The notes under the pieces are model-generated. The model was not told the DNA's origin. It saw only the letters and a program-made list of their open reading frames with translations, and ran no database searches. Below, one piece after another: positions 9,556 to 21,000 of a DNA stretch of 64,000 nt. The position numbers and the translations under genes were made by a program. The stretch comes from Haematococcus lacustris (taxonomy: Eukaryota; Chlorophyta; Chlorophyceae; Chlamydomonadales; Haematococcaceae), in NCBI GenBank assembly GCA_030144725.1, contig JASKMD010000011.1, positions 7,212,812-7,276,811 of the forward strand, given 5' to 3'. Position 1 is the stretch's first letter, and each line of letters opens with the position of its first letter.

Positions 9556-9986
9556 GGGGTTGTTGCCTGTACGGGAGGCCAGGGTATGGGAGTGGGAGTA
9601 GTGCCTGTCTGTTGTTTAGGCTGGGTAGTTTAGAGCGGGGGGGTGGTAAGGCTGGGGTTGGGAGGGAGGGGGAAGAGGGGCATTGTCTTTTTGTCCCCTG
9701 GGTAGCTAGGGGGAGCTCTTGCGGGCGGGGGGGCTCTCACGGGTGGGGGATTTTCTGGGGATGGGTCGGGAGGGTGAGTCGTTTCCTCGTTAACGTGTAG
9801 TAGGAGGGCTTGTGTCTTTTGGGGGCCTTCCAGTCTTCGACTCCTGTCTTGTGTGGTCTTGTCGCTTGGTTTGCCTGCTTTGCTCTCCTTTGACGGTTTT
9901 CTCTCCTGACCTCTCACCTAGTGCTGTTTTGGTTCCTTATCTTCCTCTGTAACTCTCCTCCAAAAAAAAAAAAAAACAAAAAAAAA
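9556..9986 (+). terminator. LINE 3' UTR, TGTAA polyadenylation signal and poly(A) tail
   Basis: After the ORF2 stop comes about 400 bases of G/T-rich untranslated sequence. TGTAA at 9948-9952 is followed 9 bases later by an A-tract broken by one C (9962-9986). TGTAA is the usual chlorophyte nuclear polyadenylation signal, so the element's RNA appears to be processed by the host machinery. Host sequence resumes at about 9987. Confidence 0.88.
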
Positions 9987-10007
9987 CTGTGCTCCTGCGC
10001 TCGCCAT

Positions 10008-12265
10008 TCATGAAACAACACAAACAAATGTGCGACGCTGAGCTCCCAGCGCTGTCTGGCCCGACGGCGATGTGCCGCAATGCACATGTCGCAGTCTGTT
10101 GCAATACATGTGAGACATCTGCCTCGCTCGAACATGACCTGTAAGACTCGGCCTTCGGCATTGATACAAGCCAGCGATGAGTGCGTGGACGTATCTTCCA
10201 CCTACTACCAGCGGCTGCAGCTATAGCATGTGTCCAAAGCCATTCACCTTGCTCGCGCTGTACAGGCTTGCCCGGTCCACTAGAATCCTTGAAGTGCACC
10301 AGGTTGCTGGCGCCACGGGAGGGGGGCGGATGCAAGCCACCCTGCGTGATCACGAGTCATGGCACGCACATGATTTGCCCGTCCTTACTCTTGCCCTGCA
10401 CGGGGGTGGACGTTGCTACATACACATGTTTGTGTGGCAAGGCAAGGCAACCGGGAAAGTCTGCCCAGTGTTTACGATTCTCATCAGATGACACACCTTG
10501 GTTCTTGCGGAACTGCCATCCCCTGACTTGCCCTGCAGCTCAAGGTTGCCACGGGCCCCAGCGTGGCTGCGCCCAGCCGGCCAGGCCTTGCTGCTGCCTG
10601 ACCACACCCCCCTGACTCCAATGGAATGCTCCTCCTCACTATCACTGACTTGCAGCCCAGTGCTGTCAGCTGCCTGGCCCGGCAATGGCCTGGGCACTGG
10701 GCTGGCTATTGACCTGGGACCCAGCCCAGCCCCACCTACTGCTTCATACCACAGCTGTGAATTGGAGCCGGTGTGGCTCTGGTTCTGACCGGCCCTGCCC
10801 ACCACTTCTGATGAAAAGCGTGCTGCTGACCTGGAAATGACGGGAGGGGGAGGCAGCACCCCCGAGGAGGGTGGGGTGGGCACAAGTGCTGTGGTTGGTC
10901 TGGGGCCGCCTAGCTGCTCCCCTCCTGGGGGCCTAGCACCCGCCAGCGCAGCCATAGCAGCGGCCATGGCCACTGGTCCAGTGAAGTCTGCGCGGGTGCT
11001 GCCTGGCTGACGAAAGCTGCGAAAGCCAGTCAGGGAGGCGGCAGCAGCCGGGGTGACTGTGCGGCTTGTGGGGCTAGGGGCCACAGTCCCTACTCCGCTC
11101 TGTGACCCCGACCGCTCTGAAGCCCTGCCCAGGTTGCTGAACAAAGCGCCAAAGCTGCGGCTCTGAACGCCGCTGAAGGTGTGCTGGGCGCCACTAGGTG
11201 GCCCCTGCCACTGCTTCTCCTCCTCACCATCACTGCTCCCAGATTCACTGCAGCTGCTCACGTCACTGGCTGCTGCAGTGTGTGCTCCACCTAGGATGTC
11301 TGCAAAGGGGTTTACCCCTGCATTTTGACTGGCTGCATGACCAGGGTTGGGCAGGTCACCGAAGTACAGGGAGGAGGAGTGGGCAACACGTGCCCGGGCC
11401 ACAGCTGTTGAGATTTCTAAGCTACCCCCTCGTGGCCTCACTATCTGCTGTTCGGTACCTGGCCTGCTCCCTGGCTGTGTGCTGGCAGCAGGTGAGGGCA
11501 GGGTCTGGGGGGTGGTGGTATAAGGCAGGTCCAGGCTGCGACGCAGGCCAGTGGCAGCGCGAGGCAGGGAGGAGAGCGGAGGCTCGCCCTTAGCGGCAGC
11601 GGCATGGCCGGGTGGCACTAGGCCAGGTGGGTTGCCTGAAGCAGCCCTACTTGGCCATCCATCCAATGGGTCTGTGGACCTCGGCCCCTGGGAAGCTGTG
11701 CCTGGACGGCTGGATTCCCGTACTGCGGCCTGGGCTTGCTGCAGCAGAGCTTTTCCAGCCATGATTGCCTTCAGCTGCTGATGCGGGGTGCGCGGTGTGG
11801 TGATGTCAGCTGCATCAGCTGACTCAGCTAGATTAGAGTTGGAGGGGAGGCGATGTAGAGAGGGCTGAGGGGCAAGGGCCGGAACAGGGAAGGAGGAGCC
11901 AGAGGCTTGGCTGGCAGCGGCAGCAGAGGAGTGCTGTGCAGCCGCAACAGCAGCTGCGAGGTCCCTCTGTGAGGCCTTTTTTGCCAGTAAGGCTCGCAGG
12001 TTTGTCCGTGAAGGCTGGCGGGGCACATGGCGCAGGGCCACTGCTTCCTCCTAAACAGGGGGGTGGGCAGTCCTCAAAAATCAACAACAAAATGAAACCA
12101 CCAATCGCAAGCCAGCCAAGCGCACTTGCTATGGCCACTGTTGATACTGCCATTACACACCAGCAGTTCCTCGCGCCTGCGGCTGGGTTCCTTAAAGGAG
12201 GGTCCAGTGGGCGCAACATGCTCCTGCATGTCAATCAGCAAATCACACTCCAGCAGCAGTAATGC
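10008..12265 (-). CDS. Spliced gene of unknown function, Ser/Ala/Pro-rich protein, 5' end unresolved
   Basis: Proposed exons on the minus strand: 12265 (or less)-12161, 12050-10497, 10341-10248 and 10138-10008; the three junctions agree in phase and have GT-AG ends. The large exon encodes about 518 residues rich in Ser, Ala, Pro and Gly, largely disordered in appearance, with acidic clusters (DGEEEKQ, DSEEEHS); I recognise no domain. The first exon reads ECDLLIDMQEHV and joins in frame to EEAVALRHVPRQPSRTNLR. No initiator Met was found, so exons further upstream (12266-12700) are likely missing from the model. The last exon ends with TGA at 10010-10008, about 20 bases from the LINE poly(A) tract. 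Confidence 0.55.
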
Positions 12266-13200
12266 TCAACATTAGGATAACACCAACAGCAGCGCATCAC
12301 AATGAGACACCCAGGCCCCTTCTGATGCTTTTGACTGGGGTCGGACGAAATGTTTCACGCGGCTGGCTAACGGCATATGGTGGCGCATCGTGATGAATAT
12401 CACTATACAACAGGCGGGTTGTACACCTGGCCCCGGTTTACCTTCGCGGGGAAAAGCAACGACAGCGCTCCTGGCATTTAAGAATGCGCAGTCTCTTTTC
12501 ACGATGTGGCGACGCAAACTTTCAATTGAGACATGTGCGCCAAGACTACAACTAGGTACAGCCAAGCTCCTTGCGGTGCGTTTAGTGACTGATATTATGC
12601 AACTTTGATATTTGCAATAGTCAGCGAAAAAATCGATGTTCCATTGGCTTGCATGGACGGGTATTCATAGACCCAGCTCATCCCTCATTACTAGATCTTA
12701 GAAAAGCCCTGCGTAGGCGTAGGCCTTGCATAAGCATGGCGAAGCTGGCTTGGTGGCCTACCATTGGTGATAATGGTTTTCAGGACTGGGAGACAGCATC
12801 TCGACGAGTATAAGTAACGCCCTGGGCCATGCTAGACCTGAATACTAGGACACATCTTTTCCGCATGGTTGACTGCATGTGTGCTTAGAGCTTAGAGCCA
12901 AATTAACTAGCTACTGGGCAGGCTGGCACGAGTTACTGCGCCGCGAGAGGGCACCATGCCATGTGTAGATGTGTTAAGACAAACGCAAAGTAGCCAGCTC
13001 GTGCCTCGCACTGCCTCTATGCAAACCTGGCAGGATGTGGCGACACATGTAGCGAGGGGTTGAACCCGACCACATGTCCGCGCTTGTTGAACGGGTGCGC
13101 GCCAGGGCACGCAACAACTAAGTCAGGTTACGTAGCCCGAGCACCCCCCATCCCATGACAGGCCTCACCTTCGTGCCTCTGTTCTTGTCACTTTGTCACC
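12266..13200. other. Intergenic region between two divergent genes
   Basis: More AT-rich than its surroundings, especially 12580-12700. It should hold the promoters, and possibly the 5' exons, of the minus-strand gene ending at 10008 and of the plus-strand gene starting near 13201. I see no convincing coding frame, TATA box or repeat. Confidence 0.4.
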
Positions 13201-16200
13201 ATGGCGCTGGAGCTTCTACTTGAGGCATGCTGAGACGTCGCCAACGGTTGGTACATACAGGCCCGCAGTAGTGCCAGCACGAACGAGTACAACGATGCAT
13301 CTGAAAGCCTGCCTATTTCACGTGGCGCACCCAAGACTGCACCCAACCTGGGTGGCAGTGGCAGGCAACGCCTGCCTCCCTTACCCCAACCTGCACCACA
13401 GCACCCAGGCTCCTCTGGAGCTCCTGGCAGACAGGCAGGCACAGCCCCGCAGCCATCAACAGGGGACCATCGCAGCCGGAGCCGCTCCTCAGGCCGCGGT
13501 CAGCGCAGCGCTGGGCCTGGGTCTGGGTCTGACCCCACCCCTGACTCACACCCTGCCAGCTTAGGCCAGCCCAGCTCCCTGCTTGCGGGGATGGAGGTAG
13601 CAGGACATGGAGGCCTGCTGCATCCCCAAGGCGCACGGGAATCAGGAGGGACCTGCAGCCCAGTGGCCACCCGCACCTCCCACGCCTTGGCCCCAGACAC
13701 TGACACCGACACTGCCCAGTTCCAGGCGTCCCACCATGCCTTCATTCCCAAGCACCGCGCCCCCTCATCCTATGTGCGCAAGCATGCTGCCACCCACACT
13801 CTGCCAGGGTTGCTGCTGGGGGCCCGGGGCCGTCGGCCATCCCCAAGCAGCTTGCTCAAAGCAGCAGGCTTGGACCAGGGGCAGGGAGGGGGCCAGGTGG
13901 GGCAGCTGTGGGGTGCGGCGGAGCAGGGCGGAGGGTGGGGCGCCACCAGCAGCGTGGGCGACCTGGAGGCCCTGGACAGCATCCTGGATCAGGTCAGGAG
14001 GGGACCCTCCTCTCCTCCTCCTCGCCATCATCTCCCCATGCTCTGCTGCTGCTGCTGGCATGCGCGATCATAGACACTGACACCCACACTGTCAGGAGGG
14101 GATGTACTGCCAATGCTTAGAGCAGCTTATCTCATACCTGGTTCATCCCAGCAGCAGCTGGCTTGGCAGCAGTGCCTGTTGTGCGCCTTGCCCACTGACC
14201 TCCCTACCAGGGCCCCTTGCTCCCCACACCCTTCCCTGTGCTCTGCTCTGCCCAGCTCCCACCCTCCCTCCTGGCACCACCACTCACCCTTGCTGTGCCC
14301 CCTGCTGCGCCCGCTGTGTGCCGCAGCTTGTGGTGCTGGACCCGCGCATGAGGGAGGCGCTGCTCCAGGGCCCGCTGGTGTCCTTTGAAACAGTGGTGCC
14401 TGAGGAGCGGGCCAGCAGGAGCCGTGGCACAGGCAGCCAAGCAGCAGCTGGTCACACCGCCGACCACACCTTCCTCACCTCGGTCAAGGGGTTGGAGGGG
14501 GAGGAGGGGCAGGCACAGCAGTCGGAGCAGGAGCTGGGGCTGCTGGCAGAACAGGAGGTGGAGATTCAACCCCCACAGGAACACCTGCAGCAGCAGGAGG
14601 AGGAAGGGGTGGGGGAGGCCAGGGGGGCTGGGAACGCTGCGGCGGGGGGCCCCGGGGGGAGGACCCAGGCGCCCCTGCATGCCACTGCCTATGGCGACCT
14701 GGAGGGGCTCATGCCTGAGGTGCTGCATGCAAGCATCCCTGTGCCCATCCTGCCCAAGCTGGCCCGCATGTACATCACTAGCAAGCAGGTGCGAGACAGC
14801 CTGACTGCCCAGGGTGCCCTGGCTGTCAGCCTGTGCTTGGCGTTGGAGGGGTGCATCCCACACAATCCATTGCTGGGGCCTGAGGTCAGCGGCACAGTCG
14901 CTGTGTTGCCACTGCAAGAGCACTGAGCTCGGTGTGTGCGCACTGGCTGCTTGCTGATGGCATCATCTGATTGGCTTGCAGAGGTTTAATGTGCTCACTT
15001 TTGTGTGATCACACTGTGCTTCTTTGCCTTCCTCTCCTGCTTGCACCCCCAGAGCTGTGCAGTGAAGGCGCCGCCAGCACCACCACCCACGGCGGAATGG
15101 CTGCTGCGGGCAAGGCCTGCACAGGTGGCTGCCAGCGCACCCAGCTATGACGATCTCTGCGGCCAGATCCGGGACGTACAGCGACAGTACACGTGAGGGC
15201 ATGTGCCTGGGTTGTTTTTGACATCAGATGAAAGCCAAGTACACACTCACACACGCCCCCTTTGCCCCTCTTCCTCTGCCCCTAACCTCTGCCCCTCCCT
15301 TCTGCCCCACCCCCTGTGCCCATCTGCCCCTCCCCTTGTGCCCCTCCCCCTCTGACCTTTCCTCTCTGCCCCTCCCCCCTGCCCTCCCCCTCCACCCACC
15401 CGCCTCTGCCCCTCACCTCATCCCTTAGCCACTGGCTGCAGCTGTGGCACTGCGCGTGAGAGGACCTCCCAGGCGGCTAGCCGGGCGGAGCTCAGCCTGC
15501 TCCCCCGCACCACCTTGGACCAAGTAGGTGACAGGCCCTGGCCAGCTGCTCGTCACACCGGTCAGGGAGTCACTCCATCGAGCACATCATACGGGTGGGA
15601 GTGCCTGCAAGCTCATGGGGCCAACACTTGAACCTTGCCAGCTTTCAACACCTGGTACCCACCCTCTCACAGCCTTCCCTCTCACAGCCTCCCCTCACAC
15701 ACCCCACCCTCGCACACCCCACCCTCACACACCCCACCCTCACACACCCTGCCCTCACACACCCCACCCTCACACACCCCATCCTCACACACCCCACCCT
15801 CACACACCCCAGGGGTGATGTCCTGCTCCTGCTGCTGTTTGTAATGATGCGCCTGATCCCTCATGCTGCTGCTGTTGCTCCTGCTAACCATGATCTGCAC
15901 TGGTGTTATCGGTGAAGGTTGTGCTGCTCTCAACGTTGACCATAATGGTTGCTGCCTGTGCTGCTCCTGATGGTATATAGCGGACCAGTGCGGACAAGTG
16001 ATAAGTAGTACAAGTGATGGCTGAAACTGTGGTCAAGATGCGTGACTTCTACCACTCAATGATTACCTCCACCATCGCTTTTGCTACTTCAACTATGTAA
16101 CACTCTGGAAATGTGTTGCTACCTTCACTAAGCCCTAAGCAGGCAGTTTCTCCTTTCTTGCCATGAACTTCAGCGTCAATGTCACCAATGCAGTACATCA

Positions 16201-16874
16201 GCGGCCTGGATGGCCCGTCCCTGGATGAGGTGGTGGCTCCCCCCGGCATGGAGATGCAGGGCATGGTGGGTCCCTGCTGCTGCCCACCAGAGCCATGCTG
16301 TGCATGTCAGGTGGCACCCATTGCATGTCCTCTAATGCCTTTGTTGATAGGGACGGGAAGAGTGAGCATCTCGGAGGGTATGGGACGGGGCTGGTAGCAG
16401 GCGGGCCAGGATACAGCTCCCTTGCTTTGAACCCACAGCACGAGTTTTGCTGCATATGCTGTTCCACATTTGGCCTGCTAAGAGGGTGTGTAAAGGAGGA
16501 TCAGGAGAGGTCAAGGGCAGCAGTGCCTGGAAACCTTGGGTCTGGGTTTGGATCCCAACATCGGCGTGCTCACTTCTCATCATCTTTTCACCTCGAATGC
16601 CAACGTGGTGTATGCTCACATTGCAGCTCGCACTGTCTTTCTTTGCCGTCAGCCTGCCTGCCACGGCCTGACTATCAACGTCATACTCGAATGCGCGTAG
16701 GACCGCGCCAAGCCCAGCTTTGTTTCGATGAAGCGGGCCGGCAACGCCTCGGCGAGGCGGGCGGGCCGCTCGCGTTCACCGCCCCGGCGGCGCAGCTACG
16801 GGCCTGAGCTTGAGACGCTGCCAGATCGACCGTGCGAGGTGCAAGGGGAAGGTGCAGGCAACGTAAGCGACTGA
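13201..16874 (+). CDS. Spliced gene of unknown function, plus strand
   Basis: Exons with matching phases: first exon to 13992; 14327 to about 14788 or later; 15053-15192; 15442-15523; 16194-16265; 16701-16874. The first exon frame runs from the ATG at 13201 (good context, caccATGGcg) but has TGA at codon 11 (13231-13233), then is open to 13992; the next in-frame ATG is 13591. Recognisable text includes GDLEALDSILDQ joined to LVVLDPRMREALL, then a Gln/Glu-rich stretch, LPKLARMYITSKQV, YDDLCGQIRDVQRQY, SRAELSLLPRTTLDQ, YISGLDGPSLDEVV and a basic C-terminal end rich in Arg/Ser (RRAGRSRSPPRRRS) before TGA. I cannot assign a family. The end of exon 2 is uncertain and small exons may be missing between 15524 and 16193. 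Confidence 0.55.
15685..15815 (+). repeat. 15-bp minisatellite (CCTCACACACCCCAC) in an intron
   Basis: About eight tandem copies of a 15-base C/A-rich unit inside the intron between the exons ending 15523 and starting 16194. Copies differ by one or two bases. Confidence 0.85.
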
Positions 16875-18036
16875 TCCGCACCGATGGCGTTGTCGAACTT
16901 GTGAGGGAAGAAGAAGGTGTTGTATAGTGATGCATGATACCCTTGTTCAGTATCCTTCACTCTTGTGCGTCATTACGACGTATTTCAAGACACGGGCAGC
17001 CCAGCTGGTCTAAGTACAGCTGTAAAGGCTTCTGCTAGCGTGCCTATGGTTCACTTCACTCCGCCTCTTTGGTATGTGTGCCTCCATTGCTAGCTCAAGC
17101 TCCTACAAATGTTCTTCACACATCAACCCTTTGTTGGGGGTAATGTATCTGATGGTTGGGGTGATTTATTGTAGCTGGCTTCTGTTGCTCCAATTGCGCA
17201 ACAGGCTCTTGTCGGGCATGTACACCTACCCCTTACCTGGGCTGCCTGGCACTGGCATGGCTGGGCGCACTGGCATGGCTGGGCGCACTGGCATGGCTGG
17301 GCGGACTTCCCACTTGCACAACTCAGTAGGGCGTGGCCTTGGACAGACTGCATAGCGTCAAATGTTGAGTGCGGCTGACACGTCCCGGTGTGCAGGGGTG
17401 TGTGAAATTGGCAATGTCAAGTTGTGTAAAAATTGCTTATGTCATGCTCATGTTGTTGCTCGAGTACATCAAGCCCTTGATGCGGGTTTGCTTTGCCTCA
17501 CTGGGCACTGGCCGCAGCCACCTGCGCGAGCGCATGTCAATGCTTGTTTGTATGATCTTTCCTTGACCCTACCAACTTGACCTTGACCCCACCATCATCT
17601 AACACGACTAGCCCTTACCTTGACTCTACTTTCAACCCTGTCACCAAAAGAACTCGGGCGGCTCGTCAATGAGGGCTTCACTGGGATTCCTCTAGGCTGA
17701 GCTGACCAGGCTGGTGCTGAACTCGTCCACAACCACCACTTACCCTGGCAGCACCTTGACTCTGGCACCTCTTCTATTTGGCATATTTAACATTACAACT
17801 GCAGTAAAGCGGCAACTCTGCAGGTCCACATCGGGCATAGACAAACCGTTATTTTTCGTCTGTCGAAAATTGGGCGCCCGAATGTGTGCAATCCATTATG
17901 TCACTTGAGTTGGCTGGACGTACATATTGCACGCAGGCGTCGCGAGCATCATCGCGGCGACAGCCACAGATCCCTTCTGCCTGGATGGACGCGTGAAGTG
18001 AACTGATTAGTGATCCAGCACCTACGCGCAGTAGTC
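16875..18036. other. Intergenic region upstream of exportin-1
   Basis: Holds the 3' flank of the preceding gene and the presumed promoter of XPO1. Three tandem copies of an 18-base unit (CTGGGCGCACTGGCATGG) lie at about 17252-17308. No coding exon or clear core promoter element was recognised. Confidence 0.5.
17021..17025 (+). terminator. Candidate TGTAA polyadenylation signal
   Basis: TGTAA lies 147 bases after the predicted stop codon of the gene ending at 16874. It is the first such pentamer I find downstream on this strand. Assignment is by position only. Confidence 0.45.
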
Positions 18037-21000
18037 ATGAACCCAGCCCAGCTATTGGATTTCAATGTCCCGCTGGATGTGCCGCTTCTTGAAGCGACAG
18101 TGGACCTCATGTACGGCGCAGGGACCCCGGAGCAGGTAAGCAGCAGCACAAGACGATGGTTAATCCGTAACATGGACGCGTCGGTCGACAGGCCCGGCCG
18201 GGCCCCCTGCACGCAGCGCGTTGCTTCGGAGCGTCTTCTGCTTCAGCTGCAAGAGCACCCGCAAGCCTGGCAACGTGTAGACGCCATTCTGGAGACAGCC
18301 AAGTCCCAGTCAACAAAGTATTTTGCACTTCAGGCACGTGCACATCAAGTTTTCAAAACTTAGCTGCCCCCCTTACTATTCTTGGTACTAGCAGGGACCT
18401 GCCATTTGACAAAATAGCCTAGTTGCATACCCAGCTGCCTGCATGGGATGCACCAACAAGCAGCGTGCAAGTGATTTGTGCAGATCCTTGAGAGTGTCAT
18501 CCGTTACAAATGGGGGGCCTTGCCTCTGGAGCAGCGTGAAGGCATTAAGACCTTTCTGTCCAACCTTATCATCCGCTACTCATCAGACGAGGCCACCTTT
18601 CGGCGGGAGGCCACCTTTGTGAACAAGCTGAACGTCATCCTGGTCCAGATCTTGAAACACGATTGGCCAGTGCGTTGGAAGACCTTCATCCCAGACATTG
18701 TCAGCGCCTCAAGGACCAGTGAGACGCTGTGTGAAAACAGCATGCGCATTTTCAAGCTGCTGAGTGAGGAGGTGTTTGAGTTTTCACGCCTGGACTTGAC
18801 CCAGGTACGTCATCAGCCTGGAAGTGGCTGGCTAAGCCAGCTGGACAGGTGTGTGTGCAAGCACCCCAGAGTGGCAGACCTGAGCAAGCACAGCCTATTC
18901 TGTCTGTGAGGATCGTTACAGCAGTAGCAGACCTAAGCACAGCCAGCAAGCACAGCCCAGTCACAAACATAGCCCAGCACAGTGACAAGCACAACCCAGT
19001 GCCATGACAGCAGCTGGGGTGGTGGTGTTGAGAATGCTCAAGCTATGCCTAGATCCCCTAAGATGGGGCTTGAATGGTGGGACTTGGGTGGTTTGATCAG
19101 GATGAGGAGGCTTGACTGAGAGGTAGGGTAGCTACAGCACATCCACGCTTTTCTGAGGAGTCCATCCCAGTTGCCCAGTGTCAGTGCCAGTGGCAGTGCC
19201 ATGACCTGTCCAGCACCTTGAGTGAACAAGCATGACGTAGCGCACTTTGCCAGCACCCAGGCCAGGCCTCTATCCACCTGTGCCTCCCTGAGCCCGCTGT
19301 CACAGCCATGGGCCACCCACTGAGCACCCCTACTGCCACAAGCAATCCAGCTTTGTCACGCTGCATTCTGGCAGCACAGATGCATGAAGACATTCCGTAT
19401 GATCGTGGTTGAGCCCCAGGGGTAGGGGTGCAGCGCAGTGCGGTGCGCAGACTCGCTCAAGGGTGTGTGCACGTGGCTGTGGTGCTGCTGCCTGGCGCTG
19501 CTGCCCTGCAGGCCAAGACCAAGGAGTTGAAGGTGAACCTGAACAGCGAGTTTGGGCTGATCCACGAGCTGTGCGTGTTTGTGCTGTGCAACACACGCAA
19601 GCCGGACCTGATCCGCTCCACCCTGGACACGCTGTCCGTGTACCTCACCTGGGTGCCCCTGGGCTACATCTTTGAGTCCAACCTCCTGCACTTCCTGCTG
19701 CAGCTGTTCCCGCAGCCAGCCTTCAGGAACGTGGCCCTGCAGTGCCTGACAGAGGTGAGGAGGCCACATGCCCAGTTGGATGCTGACATGTTGTCCCTGT
19801 GGTGTGTCTCGACAGTGTCTTACGAGTTTCTTGTAAGTGCAGGGACATCAATGCGCATGGTGGGTTGTAGTGTGAAACAGGGCAGGTGGCAGGGAGGGTG
19901 CAGCAGTGTGGGGCAGGGCTGCCGCAGGTGAGTGTAAAGTGAGGACTATTATAGCTCGATGCTTAATAGTGCATTCCGCAAAGCGTCCATTACATTGTTT
20001 TGTTATGTCGCGCTAGGCTTTTGCAAAAAAAGGCCTATTGGGAGGTTGGCAGGGAAGGGAGTGAGGTTTGAGGGAGGACGTAAGGGAAGTCCATATCCAT
20101 GCTCTCCACTGCGGAGGCGCTGGATGAAGCTACAGGGGCTTGTGGTGCATGGTAGAGTGTGGTAGAGTATGGTGGAGCAGCCTGGGCTGGGCAGGGTAAG
20201 AGGGAGCTCAACACTTCAACGTCGTGGTCTCTGTAGAGGCAAAGCAGTAACAGCAGCAGCAGGAGCAGCAGCACTGCCACCAACAAGAGCACCAGTCATG
20301 CCCCCTCAGTACGTGGTCTCAGGGGCTCAGGGTATAGCTGTGGCTCAGCCAGCTGGTCAGCCTGCCAACTAGGGCTCAGCCAGCCTGGGCCAACTAGGGA
20401 TTAGCCAGCCTGCCTGATGCAGCTCAGGGCATGAGCAAGCAGATGTGGCTGCCAGCTTTGGGCAATTGCAAATGGCAACGCAAGCGAGCAGCTACCACGC
20501 TGGGATGGGGGCTCACACAGGAAGTTGACCAGTGGCTGGATCTATCAGGCACATGCGGTCAAAGGCATGTATGGATCAGGCTGCCATGTGGCACGCACCT
20601 GCCCATGTACAGAGTCGGTTGCAGATGCATACCTTTGCATGCGCTCATATTCAGCCGGAGCACATTCACATTTGCGCCATTGTTTCATAGCTGGGGCGGG
20701 CCACATTGTCCTGGCCAGTCGACAGATGCTGTCGCTGGTGCTGATGACGATGCATCGCTGCGTGTGCAGGTGGGCATGCTGGTGGTTGGCCCTGAGTTCA
20801 ATTCCCAGTTCATCACCTTCTACACGGTCTTCATGACTCAGCTGCAGCAGGTGGTGCCACCAAACACTAACATCCCAGAAGCGTGAGTCACACATGTGGT
20901 GTGAGCACCAGGGTGTGACGCCAGCATGCTGCCAAGGTAGCGAAGGGGTGGAGCAGCCTTTGCACAACGATGCTGGTGGATAGGTGCACCCACTCTCTAC

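Larger units (their letters stand above)
1..9986 (+). mobile_element. L1-type LINE retrotransposon, 5' end outside the window
   Basis: Non-LTR retrotransposon with two long reading frames (ORF1 to 3850, ORF2 3853-9555), a 3' UTR of about 400 bases and a poly(A) tail at 9962-9986. ORF2 carries an apurinic-type endonuclease, a reverse transcriptase with a YADD box and a C-terminal CCHC finger, the arrangement of L1-clade LINEs. The element moves by nicking target DNA and reverse-transcribing its own mRNA in place. Both frames are open with no obvious lesion, so the copy may be young, but the 5' end, and hence the target-site duplication, lies off the left edge. It is antisense to the gene at 10008-12265 and ends about 20 bases past that gene's predicted stop codon. 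Confidence 0.93.

Noticed and set aside
10008..10496. Disruption of the host gene's coding sequence by the LINE
   Set aside because: Other frames run into the poly(A) tract, but the phase-consistent exon model ends at TGA before the insertion, so the coding sequence seems spared.
13231..13233. Firm call of a selenocysteine codon
   Set aside because: No SECIS element was identified and a downstream ATG or missed splice explains the TGA equally well; kept only as an option in the findings.
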